Shown in pieces: positions 53,812 to 62,742 of a DNA stretch of 64,000 bases (position 1 is the first letter of the stretch; each line of letters begins with the position of its first letter). Below the pieces are notes generated by a model. The model did not search any database. It saw only the letters and a program-made list of their open reading frames with translations, and was not told the DNA's origin. The translations under genes and the position numbers were made by a program. The stretch lies in NCBI RefSeq assembly GCF_018918025.1, contig NZ_JAHLPT010000002.1:1-64000 (forward strand), read 5' to 3'. This DNA is from Oscillibacter sp. MSJ-31. GTDB lineage: Bacteria; Bacillota; Clostridia; Oscillospirales; Oscillospiraceae.

Positions 53812-55260
53812 ATGAGTGCATCGAGAGAAAAGAAGGCTCGTCAGGAGCTGAACGAATCCGGCTACGTCGATCCCCGCAAGGCCCGCGAGGCCGAGGAGAA
53901 GGCAAAGGAGCGCCGCTCCACCCGCATCTACACCGCCGTCATCGTCGCCTTTGTGCTGCTCGGCGTGGTGCTCTTCGCCTCCGGCCGCATCCAGGCGAGC
54001 AACGAGGCCAAGGAGACTGCCCGCATCGGTGCGGAGAGCGCCGTGACCATCGACGGCGAGGACTTCAGCGTCAACGATGTGGCTTATTACTATGGCAGCA
54101 TTTACAACACCTTCGCCAACAACGGCAGCTCCTTCGGCTTCGACAGCAGCAAGAGCGCCCGCGAGCAGCAGTACACCGAGGGCAAGACCTGGCACGACTA
54201 CTTTCTGGAGTCCGCGCTGGACTACATGAAGGAGAGCGTTGCCGTCGCCCACGCTGCCGAGGCTGCCGGCTTTGACGGTGCCGAGCAGATGGACTCCGCC
54301 GAGCAGAGCAATCTGTCCATGGTCGACCTCTATGCCTCCTACAGCGGCGCGACCCGCGCGCAGTATCTCACCGCGATGTTCGGCAAGTACATGACCGAGG
54401 AGGCCTTTGTCCGCTGCGTCCGCCGCAACGCACTCGCGAGCGCCTACCAGCAGAGCTATTCCGACAGCCTGACCTACTCCGCCGCCGACCTGCAGGCCGC
54501 CTATGACGAGGACCCCGACGCCTATTGCAGCGTGGACATCGAGTACGTCTCCTTCACGACCGGCCTTTCGAGCGACGCCACCGACGCGGAGAAGTCCGCC
54601 GCGATGGAGGAAGCCAAGGCGAAGGCCGAGGCCGTCCTCGCCGCCTACGCGGAGGGCAGGAGCTTTGAGGAAAGCGCCGGCGACGGCACCTATACGCACC
54701 TCGCGCACGCCGACCGCAGCGTGACGAGCGATATGCTCACCTGGGCGTTTGCCGCCGACCGCACGGAGGGCGATACCACGGTCGCCGAGCAGTCGAGCGG
54801 CTATGTCGCCGTTCTCTTCCACTCCCGCAGCCGCGACGACTATCACCCCGTCACCGTCCGCCACATCCTTGTTGAGGACGAGGCGACCGCAGAGGAGATC
54901 CTTGCCAACTTCAAGGCCGGCGACGCCACCGAGAGCGATTTCGCCGCCCTCGCCTCCACCAAGTCCACCGACAGCGGCACCGCCTCCAACGGCGGCCTTG
55001 TGAGCAATATGCGCAAGGGCGCGTATGTTCAGCCCTTTGAGGATTGGAGCTTCGATCCCAGCCGTCAGAGCGGCGACACGGGCATCGTCGAGAGCGAATA
55101 CGGCTTCCATGTGATGTACTTCGTGGAAACGAATGAGCTTCCCTACTGGGAGTACAAGGCCACCAACACGCTCAAAAGCAGCGCCGTGAACGACTGGTAT
55201 GACGCCATCACCGACGGCGTGACCGCCGAGCAGCTCGACGCCATCGAGTACGTCGGCTGA
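53812..55260 (+). CDS. Membrane-anchored parvulin-type peptidylprolyl isomerase (PrsA/SurA-like)
   Basis: The 482-residue protein has a charged cytosolic N terminus (residues 1-35), one membrane helix (IYTAVIVAFVLLGVVLFASG, about 38-57), a long helical SurA-N-like domain, and a C-terminal rotamase domain (VRHILVEDEATAEEIL, GLVSNMRKGAYVQPFED, SEYGFHVMYFVE). It probably folds exported proteins outside the membrane. ATG 53812 follows GAAAGGA; longer frames upstream run through repeat DNA. Confidence 0.88.
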   Translation: MSASREKKARQELNESGYVDPRKAREAEEKAKERRSTRIYTAVIVAFVLLGVVLFASGRIQASNEAKETARIGAESAVTIDGEDFSVNDVAYYYGSIYNTFANNGSSFGFDSSKSAREQQYTEGKTWHDYFLESALDYMKESVAVAHAAEAAGFDGAEQMDSAEQSNLSMVDLYASYSGATRAQYLTAMFGKYMTEEAFVRCVRRNALASAYQQSYSDSLTYSAADLQAAYDEDPDAYCSVDIEYVSFTTGLSSDATDAEKSAAMEEAKAKAEAVLAAYAEGRSFEESAGDGTYTHLAHADRSVTSDMLTWAFAADRTEGDTTVAEQSSGYVAVLFHSRSRDDYHPVTVRHILVEDEATAEEILANFKAGDATESDFAALASTKSTDSGTASNGGLVSNMRKGAYVQPFEDWSFDPSRQSGDTGIVESEYGFHVMYFVETNELPYWEYKATNTLKSSAVNDWYDAITDGVTAEQLDAIEYVG

Positions 55261-55276
55261 GCACATCCGCAACGCG

Positions 55277-55310
55277 GCAGGGACCGGCAAGGCTGCCGGT
55301 CCCTGCTTTT
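55277..55310 (+). terminator. Terminator after the PrsA-like gene
   Basis: GCAGGGACCGGCA (55277-55289) pairs with TGCCGGTCCCTGC (55294-55306) around AGGC, followed by TTTT. Confidence 0.9.
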
Positions 55311-55325
55311 TCAAGAGGAATACCT

Positions 55326-56054
55326 ATGGAAAATCAATTCTTACGCACCGAAATGGTGCTCGGCGCGGACGGCATGGACGCTCTGCGCCGCAGCCATGTC
55401 GCCGTGTTCGGTCTCGGCGGCGTGGGCAGCTACGCGGTCGAGGCGCTGGTGCGCTCGGGCGTGGGCGAGCTGACGCTCATCGACGACGACACCGTGGCGC
55501 TGACGAACCTCAACCGCCAGCTCGAGGCGCTGCACTCCACGCTCGGGCAGAGCAAGGCGGAGGCCATCGCCGCGCGCTGCCGCGACATCAACCCCGCGGT
55601 CGTCCTCCACCCCATCGTGGGACGCTACGAGGCCGCGAGCCGCGAGCGCTTCTTTGACGCGAAATACGACTATATCCTCGACTGCATCGACCTTGTCTCC
55701 TGCAAGCTCGACCTGATCGAGACCGCGCTTGTACGCGGCATCCCCATTCTCTCCGCGCTCGGCACGGGCAACAAGCTCGACCCCTCGCAGCTTCAGATCA
55801 CGGACATCTCCAAGACCTACGGCTGCCCGCTCGCGCGCGTGATGCGAAAGGAGCTCAAGGCGCGCGGCATCCTGCACACGCGCGTGCTCTTCTCCCCCGA
55901 GCTGCCCGCCGCGACGGAGCAGAAGGAAACGCCCCCGCCCGGACGGCGCAGCGTTCCGGCAAGCCTCACCTGGGTCCCCGGCTGCGGCGGACTGATGATG
56001 GGCGGCGAAGCCGTGCTCGACCTCGCGCGCCGCGCAAAGGAGGAGGTCAAATGA
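55326..56054 (+). CDS. tcdA: tRNA threonylcarbamoyladenosine dehydratase
   Basis: The 242-residue ThiF/E1-like enzyme cyclises t6A37 to ct6A. It has the ATP loop VFGLGGVGSYAVEALVRSG, LNRQLEALHSTLGQSK and DCIDLVSCKLDL. It lies 65 nt after the PrsA-like gene, with the DUF554 gene overlapping by 4 nt. It extends the t6A pathway carried by Sua5, TsaE and TsaB in this window. Confidence 0.95.
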   Translation: MENQFLRTEMVLGADGMDALRRSHVAVFGLGGVGSYAVEALVRSGVGELTLIDDDTVALTNLNRQLEALHSTLGQSKAEAIAARCRDINPAVVLHPIVGRYEAASRERFFDAKYDYILDCIDLVSCKLDLIETALVRGIPILSALGTGNKLDPSQLQITDISKTYGCPLARVMRKELKARGILHTRVLFSPELPAATEQKETPPPGRRSVPASLTWVPGCGGLMMGGEAVLDLARRAKEEVK

Positions 56055-56737
56055 TGCTGCTCGGAAGCCTTGTCAATATGCTCGCCATCTTCGCCGGCTG
56101 CTTCGTCGGTGTGACGCTCGGGCGCTTCATCCCCGAGCGCTTCAACTCCGCCATTGAAAAGGGCATCGCCCTGTGCGTGTTCTACATCGGTCTCGACGGC
56201 GTGCTCGCGGGCAGCGATACGCTCGTCGCCATCCTCTCCATGGTGCTCGGCGTCATCCTCGGCGAGCTGCTCGACCTCGACGGGCGCATCCACGCGCTCG
56301 GCGACTGGGTGGAGCGCCGCTTTGCGAAAAAGCAGTCCAAGACCTCTATCTCCGAGGGCTTCGTGAACGCCTCGCTCCTCTTCTGCGTGGGCGCCATGGC
56401 CATCATGGGCGCGCTGGACTCCGGCCTCACCGGCGACCACGCGACGCTCTACGCCAAGTCCACGCTCGACGGCATCACCTCCATCGTCTACGGCTCGACC
56501 ATGGGCGCGGGCGTCGCGCTCTCGGGCATCGCGGTGTTTCTCTATCAGGGTCTCATCACGCTCTGCGCGTCGTTCATCGCGCCGTTTCTCAGCGAGGTCG
56601 TCATCGCGGAGATGAAGTGCGTCGGCTCGCTGCTCATCATCGGTCTGAGCTTCAATATGCTCGGCATGACGAAGATCAAGGTGATGAACTATGTCCCCGC
56701 CGTGTTCTTCCCGATCCTGCTTTGCACCTTTATGTGA
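56051..56737 (+). CDS. DUF554 membrane protein
   Basis: The 228-residue protein has about six membrane helices and the family segments GSLVNMLAIFAGCFVGVTLG, KGIALCVFYIGLDGVLAG and GSTMGAGVALSGIAVFLYQG. A transport function is suspected but not proven for DUF554. Its start overlaps the tcdA stop (ATGA). Confidence 0.92.
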   Translation: MMLLGSLVNMLAIFAGCFVGVTLGRFIPERFNSAIEKGIALCVFYIGLDGVLAGSDTLVAILSMVLGVILGELLDLDGRIHALGDWVERRFAKKQSKTSISEGFVNASLLFCVGAMAIMGALDSGLTGDHATLYAKSTLDGITSIVYGSTMGAGVALSGIAVFLYQGLITLCASFIAPFLSEVVIAEMKCVGSLLIIGLSFNMLGMTKIKVMNYVPAVFFPILLCTFM

Positions 56738-56752
56738 ATAGCTGTAAAGGAG

Positions 56753-56778
56753 CCCCGCCTGTCGACAGGCGGGGTTTT
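56753..56778 (+). terminator. Bidirectional terminator after the DUF554 gene
   Basis: CCCCGCCTGTC / GACAGGCGGGG forms a 22-nt palindrome with TTTT on the right and TCC on the left. Confidence 0.85.
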
Positions 56779-56779
56779 C

Positions 56780-57667
56780 TTATTTTGTTTTGCTTCGGCT
56801 CTGCCGCCAGCCGCGCCAGAGCGCGGCGGTGAGGACGAGGAGCACGACGAGGGCAAGGTTATTGAGCGAATCGAGCGTACCGCTCAGCGCGAGCTTCCAA
56901 GTGTAGCCCGTTAGGTCGCCGTGTCCTGCATTCACGATGCACCGCACCCAGAGCGCAAGCGCCTGACGGATGCCGAGCTGCGCAAGCCAGCCGATGGTGA
57001 GCAGCGCAATGCTCCTTCTCTCCCAGCGGAGCGTCAGCGTGCGGTAGGAGCGCAGCGTACAGGCGACCAGCGCGAGCAGTGCCAGTGCGACCGACCAGCT
57101 CATCGCAAGGCGCATTGGATTCAGACGGATCAGGCGCGAAAATGTCTGGAAGATATTTCCAGCGACAACACCTGCGGCAAAGCGCAGATACAACTCTACC
57201 ATCAGATACAGCGCCCACGCGCACCAAAGCCCCGTGCGCCGCCTGACCGTCAGGCAGATGGTGCCGCAGACAAACAGCGGCAGCGCCAGTATAAAGCCGG
57301 CGAGCGTTCCGGCGAAGAGCATGATGAGTATCCCGATCAGCGCGCCGAAGCACAGCAGGATCGTGCCGACGATCTGCCGTGTCTCCCGCCGCGCCGCGGG
57401 CGCGGCGGCGGCGTACGCTCCCGCGCTCTCCTTGTCCGGCGCTTCGCCGCGCGCAGCCTCCGGCTGTGCGCTCTCTCCTTTCACCAGCTCGTCGAGCGTC
57501 ACGCCGAACAACTCCGCGAGACGCAGGAGCTTATCCAACTCCGGAATGCTGGCGTCCGTCTCCCACTTGCTCACCGACTGGCGGCTGACCTCCAGCGCGT
57601 CGGCGAGGTCGCCCTGCGATAGGTTCTTCTGCGCGCGCAGCCGCGCAATGTTTTGTCCGAGGGTCAT
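56780..57667 (-). CDS. XRE-family regulator with membrane domain
   Basis: The 295-residue protein has an N-terminal helix-turn-helix (NLSQGDLADALEVSRQSVSK), a spacer of about 55 residues rich in Ala/Glu, and four to six membrane helices in the C-terminal half. Such HTH-membrane proteins in Firmicutes are suspected to sense envelope signals. AAGGAG supports ATG 57667. Its paralogue is the truncated gene at 58106. Confidence 0.85.
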   Translation of the reverse strand: MTLGQNIARLRAQKNLSQGDLADALEVSRQSVSKWETDASIPELDKLLRLAELFGVTLDELVKGESAQPEAARGEAPDKESAGAYAAAAPAARRETRQIVGTILLCFGALIGILIMLFAGTLAGFILALPLFVCGTICLTVRRRTGLWCAWALYLMVELYLRFAAGVVAGNIFQTFSRLIRLNPMRLAMSWSVALALLALVACTLRSYRTLTLRWERRSIALLTIGWLAQLGIRQALALWVRCIVNAGHGDLTGYTWKLALSGTLDSLNNLALVVLLVLTAALWRGWRQSRSKTK

Positions 57668-57795
57668 AGGCGTTCTCCTTTGCTTTGATGGCTCCAGCAT
57701 AGCGAAAAGCTGCGGAAAAGTCCACCAAGCGGGCTTTAAAATTTAGCAACTGACGGTTGCAGACCTCATTTTATCCGTAAAAGCAGGGTGTTTTT

Positions 57796-58119
57796 CTATT
57801 CCGCGATGTACGGCAGCGCCCGCACGCAGAAGCGCGCCATATCCACATGGCTCTCGTCCGTAAATCCCACGCCCTCGTTTTTAAGCAGCTCCACCTGTCG
57901 GTTCGCGCCGCCGAAGGCGAAGGCGGGCGACACCGCGCCGTCGCGCCTGACGACACGGTGGCAGGGGATCACCCCCGGCTCGGGGTTGACGTGCAGCGCG
58001 TAGCCCACCACGCGCGCGAGCCGCGGGTTGCCGATGGCGCGGGCGACCTGTCCGTAGGTCGCAACGCTGCCGCGCGGAATGAGCCGCACCGCGGCGTAAA
58101 CTCTCTCAAAGGTCGTCAT
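57796..58119 (-). CDS. MGMT-family alkyltransferase (short)
   Basis: The 107-residue protein comprises the MGMT C-terminal domain only, with the reactive Cys in VIPCHRVV and an N-terminal RGSVATYGQVARAIG segment. It could repair O6-alkylguanine or act as an alkyltransferase-like binder; the Cys favours repair. It overlaps the 3' end of the truncated XRE gene by 14 nt. Confidence 0.9.
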   Translation of the reverse strand: MTTFERVYAAVRLIPRGSVATYGQVARAIGNPRLARVVGYALHVNPEPGVIPCHRVVRRDGAVSPAFAFGGANRQVELLKNEGVGFTDESHVDMARFCVRALPYIAE

Positions 58120-58549
58120 GTGCTTCCTTTCTCTTTTTCAGCCAACGGGCCAGTAGCAGCCCTCCGGCAATGGCGAGCGCGTAGACCGCGAGGTACGGCA
58201 GATACATCGACAAAAGCCCCACCAGCGCCGACCCATTCGTTGCCGCGCCCGGCGCAATATTGCTGCCAAGCAGGAGCATCTGCAGGATCATGCCCGGCAG
58301 CGCGCGCAAAAGCATCGCCGCGCCGAGGATGGCGACCGCGTAGCCCGCCCATTCGCTGTGCTCCCGCACCGTCTCCCGCAGCGGCTTTCTCTGTGTCTCC
58401 CGGGAGCGCGCTTCCTCCGCGCCCCGCGGCGCGTCCTCCGGCTCATCCCAGATGAGATAGTCGGTCGTCACGCCGAAGTAAGTACAGATCGCGCGGAGCC
58501 TGTCGAGGTCCGGCGCGGAGTCGCCCCTTTCCCTGAGAAAAAGATACAT
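58106..58549 (-). pseudogene. XRE-membrane regulator, 5' end cut off by the mobile element
   Basis: The 147 residues start MYLFL, presumably from junction DNA, and then enter the last part of an XRE domain (RGDSAPDLDRLRAICTYFGV) followed by a linker and three membrane helices. The helix-turn-helix itself is missing. The break lies at the edge of the serine-recombinase element, so the gene was probably interrupted by its insertion, with the 5' part expected beyond the right end of the window. Confidence 0.8.
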
Positions 58550-58558
58550 TTTGGGTTC

Positions 58559-60175
58559 TCAGTCGATTTTGCCCACAAAGCGGTAGTAAATATCGACAGT
58601 CTGTTCCTTCTCGCCATCCTCGCCAACGGTCTTCTCATGTACCACGATCTTCTCAATCAGGGCGTTGAGCATTTCGGCGGTCAATTCCTCCGGATGGGCG
58701 TACTGCTGAATGAGACCGATCCACTGGTCGATGTTCACGACAGTCTGCTGCTCCGTGGCAAGTTCGGCTTGCAGATGCTCAATCTTTTCCAGCAACTCCG
58801 TCTGTTCTGTCTGGTACTTTTCAGACAGAACCTTGAAGTTGTACTCTGTGATGCGTTCTGCCGCCCAGTCCTCGTAGAGCTTGGAAAACAGCCTATCCAG
58901 CTCTTTCTGCCGTTTCTGCGCCCGTTTCAGCTCTGCATCCCGCATTTTTACCATGCGCTGCTGTTCGCGGTCGTTGGCATGGAGTAACTGCCTTTTCAGG
59001 TGTTCTTCGCCCATATCGGACTGTGCAGACCAGTATTGCAGGCGGCTCAGAACATAGACGTAGAGCGTATCATAGCGGATGTAATGAGAGGTGCAGTCGC
59101 AATGCCTCGGTCCGTGCTGGCGGTAGTTGGTGCAGACAAAGTAGTGAAACGGCTTGCTGTTGCTGTTATTCGTGCCGTAGCTCATCGACCAGCCGCAGTC
59201 AGCGCATTTCACAAGACCGGAAAAGATTTGCGTGGTTGCCGTTTTCATTTTCCTGCGACGGCTTGCAATCTGCTCCTGAACCTGCTCAAAGACTTCCTTG
59301 GAGATAATGGCTTCGTGGGTATTTTCAATCCGCAGCCATTCCTCCGGCGGCTTCCTGATTTTCTTCTTGTTCTTGTAGGAAATGTTGGTCTGAATGCCAT
59401 GGACGCTGTTGCCAATGTAGGTCTCATTCTTGACGATGCTCTTGACCTGTGCAACCGTCCATGCGTAACGCTTCTTTTCCGGCGCGTCTGCATAGATGTT
59501 GGCGAATGTGCCATAGCGGGTGTAGTTCAGCCAGCCCGGAGTCGGGACCTGCTCATCCAGAAGAATCCCTGTGATTTTAGCAGCCCCAGCCCCGTGAAAA
59601 GCAAGGTCAAAGATTTTCTCCACGATCCATCTCGTTTCCTCGTCGATCACCAGCCGGTTCTTCACATCCGGGTCTCGCTTGTATCCCAGCGGTGCATAGG
59701 CAAAGGTGCGCTCTCCGGCTAAAAACTTGGCGTGGAGCGAGTTCTTGACCTTGCGGCTGGTGTCCTTGGCAAACCACTCGTTGAACAGGTTTTTGAAAGG
59801 AACGAAATCGCTGAGACCTTTTTCCGTGTCCTCGTTGTCCGAAACGGCGATGTAGCGAATGCCTTTTTCCGGAAACACGAACTCCAGATAATAGTCCATC
59901 ATGATATGCTCTCTGCCAAAGCGAGATAGGTCCTTGCTGGCGATGCAGTTCACCTTTCCTGCCTCGACATCCTGCATCATGCGCTGGAAATTGGGACGGT
60001 CAAAATTCGTACCAGACCATCCGTCGTCGATGTATTCGCCTACTACATGAAGGTTGTTTTCCTCTGCAAATCGACGCAGGATCGTGCGCTGGGTCTCAAT
60101 GGACACGCTGTCGCCATAGCTTTCATCGTCACGGCTCAGACGCATATAAAGTGCGGTATTGTATGGTTGTTTCAT
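58559..60175 (-). CDS. Large serine recombinase of the mobile element
   Basis: The 538-residue recombinase integrates and excises the element. The catalytic Ser is in the N-terminal resolvase domain (ALYMRLSRDDES); further motifs are DDGWSGTNFDRPNFQRM and SKDLSRFGREHIMMDYY. A recombinase domain, a zinc ribbon (CADCGWSM, CTNYRQHGPRHCDC) and a C-terminal coiled coil follow. AGGAGG supports ATG 60175. It ends at the element boundary. Confidence 0.95.
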   Translation of the reverse strand: MKQPYNTALYMRLSRDDESYGDSVSIETQRTILRRFAEENNLHVVGEYIDDGWSGTNFDRPNFQRMMQDVEAGKVNCIASKDLSRFGREHIMMDYYLEFVFPEKGIRYIAVSDNEDTEKGLSDFVPFKNLFNEWFAKDTSRKVKNSLHAKFLAGERTFAYAPLGYKRDPDVKNRLVIDEETRWIVEKIFDLAFHGAGAAKITGILLDEQVPTPGWLNYTRYGTFANIYADAPEKKRYAWTVAQVKSIVKNETYIGNSVHGIQTNISYKNKKKIRKPPEEWLRIENTHEAIISKEVFEQVQEQIASRRRKMKTATTQIFSGLVKCADCGWSMSYGTNNSNSKPFHYFVCTNYRQHGPRHCDCTSHYIRYDTLYVYVLSRLQYWSAQSDMGEEHLKRQLLHANDREQQRMVKMRDAELKRAQKRQKELDRLFSKLYEDWAAERITEYNFKVLSEKYQTEQTELLEKIEHLQAELATEQQTVVNIDQWIGLIQQYAHPEELTAEMLNALIEKIVVHEKTVGEDGEKEQTVDIYYRFVGKID

Positions 60176-60274
60176 AAGACTTCCTCCTATCAGTCGAAAC
60201 AACCCACGCTTACAATACTTTGCTGAGCATAGTGTATCATAAGCGCGGGCTGGATTCAATGCAAATATCCGTTT

Positions 60275-60661
60275 TCAGCTTGCCGGGGCGATGATCTTCC
60301 CGGATTTCCCCGCCTGCGCCACATAGCGGATGGTCTCTGCGGCGATCTCTCCGTAGGTCCTGCCCTGCGTCTTGAAATGCTCCGATACCCGGATACGGCT
60401 CTTGCCGTGGTAGAAGTACAGCGTTCCGTCCTCACCCTGCGCGTAGAACATGGGAACGGCTGGCTTCGATTTCATGATCTCAGCATAGTAGTTCTCCCAA
60501 TAGCGTTTGCACACATCCAGAAAGCTCTTGGGCGGCTCGAAAACCGGATCAAAGCAGCTTTCAAGGTCAATGTCCCGGCAAAGGGCAATGAGGGTGTCAA
60601 GCGGCACATTGCGCATAACAGCGTCGTTGATCTTGGCATAGTCAATAGCGGTATTTTTCAT
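60275..60661 (-). CDS. Small conserved mobile-element protein
   Basis: The 128-residue protein starts MKNTAIDYAKINDAVMRNVP and contains CRDIDLESCFDPVF and AQGEDGTLYFYHGKSRIRVSEHFK in two parts. It is not recognised with confidence; the setting between a recombinase and a MobA/L gene is typical of accessory genes of such elements. AAAGGA supports ATG 60661. Confidence 0.6.
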   Translation of the reverse strand: MKNTAIDYAKINDAVMRNVPLDTLIALCRDIDLESCFDPVFEPPKSFLDVCKRYWENYYAEIMKSKPAVPMFYAQGEDGTLYFYHGKSRIRVSEHFKTQGRTYGEIAAETIRYVAQAGKSGKIIAPAS

Positions 60662-60675
60662 AGGCATTTCCTTTC

Positions 60676-62130
60676 TCAAATCTCAATTTCGCGTTTGTGG
60701 TTTTTCACCTGTTCAGTACGCTCCTGCTCATGGCGGATGCTCTCAATGGCGTAGTGGATCTGGCGGATACTTTTAAGGTCCTGCTGGATGGCGGAAAGCT
60801 GCTGCCTTTCGGCGGTATATGCCTGTTCCAGCGCCGCTTTTTCCTCCTGCCAGATCTTGAGCGGCACCTTCTTCCCGTCCACAAGGAAGGGCTTTAACTC
60901 CCTGCGTGCCATGTAAAAAAGGTCAAGCGTCCGCTCGTGCCGGGCGGCGTATTCCTCCCGTTTCTTCTTCCACTTGATTTCATTCAGCTTGTCATAGACG
61001 GGCTTGCCCTCCCGGTAGAAGTCCGCAAGCTGCACCAGCCGGTCCAGCTTCTTGATGCGCTGTTCTTTCTCCGCAAGGGAGGATTTCAGGCGGCTGGCGG
61101 TTTTGTCGTACCCATCCAGCCGGGATTCCAGATCGGACAGGGTGCTGATGTGGTTGGTGTGCAGATAGTTGACGGCTGCGCTGTAACTTTTCAGATTGCC
61201 CAGCTTGGCTTTCTGACTCCACGCCCCGGCGTTGCGTCCCGCAAAATACCGTCCCAGCAGATCGACAATACGCGGCTCCTGCGGCTTGGAGAGTTCTGCC
61301 TTTACCTCTTTCAGCCATGCCAGCAGCTTTGAGATCGTCTGACGGATATTGTTCAGCTTGGCGTTGGCGGAGCGTATCCAGCGGTTGAGATCGCCCTTGT
61401 CGGTGCGGATACCCTTTGCCTCCATCGCCCTGACGGTAGGACCTTCGTGCTGCGTGGGGATCTGTTCTATTCCCTGACGGGCAAAGCTGCGGTGGTCAAT
61501 GCGGCAGTCTAAGCCTTTTTCGGCAAACTTGGCGTTGCACATCTCAGCCCATGCCTGCCGCCACGCTTCCAGCGTTTCGGGTTTGCCCCAGTCTGTCGTG
61601 GGAACGGCGTTGAACACATAGTTGCCCACCTCGTCCAGAACGCGCTCCCCATGCTCGTCCAGCACATATTCCCGCCGCTGTTTATTACCCCACCTGCCGT
61701 CTTGCTCCATGGGACGGATGGGACACATGACGTGAACATGCGGGTTGGAAATGCCGCCGTCCTCCTTGTCCGGCTGATGCACGGCGAAGTCCGCCACCAT
61801 GCCGCGGCTCACAAAATTGTCCAATAAAAATTGCCTTGCAAGGTCAATGTTCTCCTGCATGGAAAACTCGTTCTGCAAGGCAATGTCAAAGCTGTAGGCA
61901 AGCTGGGCTTTCTTCCCGCGCTCGGCTCTCTCCACGGCGTTCCAGAGCGTTTCACGGTCTGCGTATTCTGGCGGCGCGTGGGACGGCAGCAGGATTTCAG
62001 AACAGATCACACCGCCCTTGCGGGTGTAGTCGCTGTCCTCACCGTAGTATTCGCTGTGCAGCTTTTCCCCGGCGCGGTAGGCGGCAGCAGCCACGGCGGA
62101 TTGACCTGCGCTGCGCTTGATCTGCGTCAC
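60676..62130 (-). CDS. MobA/MobL-family relaxase
   Basis: The protein nicks oriT and starts DNA transfer. In the ORF-based reading from GTG 62130 it is 484 residues, with TQIKRSAGQSAVAAAAYRAG (motif around the catalytic Tyr), the metal-binding HVHVMCPIRP, and a long C-terminal coiled coil. The family normally begins MAIFHFHVTQIKR. Here the upstream codons read ATC-GCG-CTT-TTT-CAT-TTT-CAT-GTG, so the ATC at 62151-62149 stands where ATG is expected, 9 nt after GGAGG. The true start may be this ATC or the GTG. Confidence 0.9.
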   Translation of the reverse strand: MTQIKRSAGQSAVAAAAYRAGEKLHSEYYGEDSDYTRKGGVICSEILLPSHAPPEYADRETLWNAVERAERGKKAQLAYSFDIALQNEFSMQENIDLARQFLLDNFVSRGMVADFAVHQPDKEDGGISNPHVHVMCPIRPMEQDGRWGNKQRREYVLDEHGERVLDEVGNYVFNAVPTTDWGKPETLEAWRQAWAEMCNAKFAEKGLDCRIDHRSFARQGIEQIPTQHEGPTVRAMEAKGIRTDKGDLNRWIRSANAKLNNIRQTISKLLAWLKEVKAELSKPQEPRIVDLLGRYFAGRNAGAWSQKAKLGNLKSYSAAVNYLHTNHISTLSDLESRLDGYDKTASRLKSSLAEKEQRIKKLDRLVQLADFYREGKPVYDKLNEIKWKKKREEYAARHERTLDLFYMARRELKPFLVDGKKVPLKIWQEEKAALEQAYTAERQQLSAIQQDLKSIRQIHYAIESIRHEQERTEQVKNHKREIEI

Positions 62131-62153
62131 ATGAAAATGAAAAAGCGCGATAC

Positions 62154-62453
62154 TTATTCACCTCCCGCATGGTTGCCGATGGCTTCCGTGAGCAGCCTTT
62201 GTGTGTCTGGCAGCGCAAAGACCTGTTCGGCAAAAGCGTAAAACGCGGTTTTGCTCAAATCCTTTGTCTGCGGTGCAATGCTCTCAATGGCTGCGCCACG
62301 GGTAATGAGCCGGTGCGCCCGCTTGCGCCGATCTCCCTTTTCATAGTAGGCGGCGCGGTTCTCAAGGCGCTGGATTTTGTGCTGCTCCTGCGCAAGCTGG
62401 CGTTCAACTTTTTCTTTCTCAGCTTGCAGCTTTTCAATTTCTTTTTCGTGCAT
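62154..62453 (-). CDS. DUF3847 mobile-element protein
   Basis: The 99-residue protein has a coiled-coil N terminus (EKLQAEKEKVERQLAQEQHK) and the GDRRKRAHRLITRGAAIESI segment followed by EQVFALPDTQRLL. DUF3847 proteins accompany MobA/L relaxases in clostridial mobilizable elements. It directly precedes the relaxase gene and ends 3 nt before the ATC candidate start. Confidence 0.85.
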   Translation of the reverse strand: MHEKEIEKLQAEKEKVERQLAQEQHKIQRLENRAAYYEKGDRRKRAHRLITRGAAIESIAPQTKDLSKTAFYAFAEQVFALPDTQRLLTEAIGNHAGGE

Positions 62454-62660
62454 GATTTTGACCTCCTGGCTGATATAAAAATGGATAGAAAAAGACCGCC
62501 TACGTTTTCAGTAGACGGTCTGTGTGATAATATGAAATTTTCAGACTTTGCGGCGGGAATGGTCTGCGCCAGCAGACGGTTTCCGCTGCAAAGTGCGCTG
62601 GGATAGACGCGCAAGCGTCGCAAGGTGCGCAGCTCCTTGTACGGAACGAAGTGACGCAAA

Positions 62661-62690
62661 ACAGCCCGGACAGTCTGCTGTCCGGGCTGT
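62661..62690. terminator. 13-bp perfect hairpin upstream of oriT
   Basis: ACAGCCCGGACAG (62661-62673) pairs exactly with CTGTCCGGGCTGT (62678-62690) around TCTG. Possible bidirectional terminator. Confidence 0.65.
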
Positions 62691-62708
62691 CTGCCTCGCA
62701 GAGCGCAC

Positions 62709-62742
62709 ATACTCCCGTCAGGAGAGTATAGAAGTGCGCCCT
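62709..62742 (+). other. oriT: Origin of transfer (oriT), MobQ/RSF1010-like
   Basis: ATACTC (62709-62714) and GAGTAT (62724-62729) form an inverted repeat, and AAGTGCGCCCT (62732-62742) follows 2 nt later. The RSF1010/R1162 oriT has the same layout: inverted repeat, then TAAGTGCGCCCT with the nick after TAAGTGCG. A MobA/L relaxase of that broad MobQ class is encoded about 600 nt away. The nick here would be between G62738 and C62739 by analogy. Confidence 0.75.

Noticed and set aside
52820-53905. 361-codon minus-strand frame spanning upp and the repeat insert
   Set aside because: It is opposite a well-supported gene; its repeated peptide FVPKMRSPA only mirrors the duplicated upp 3' end.
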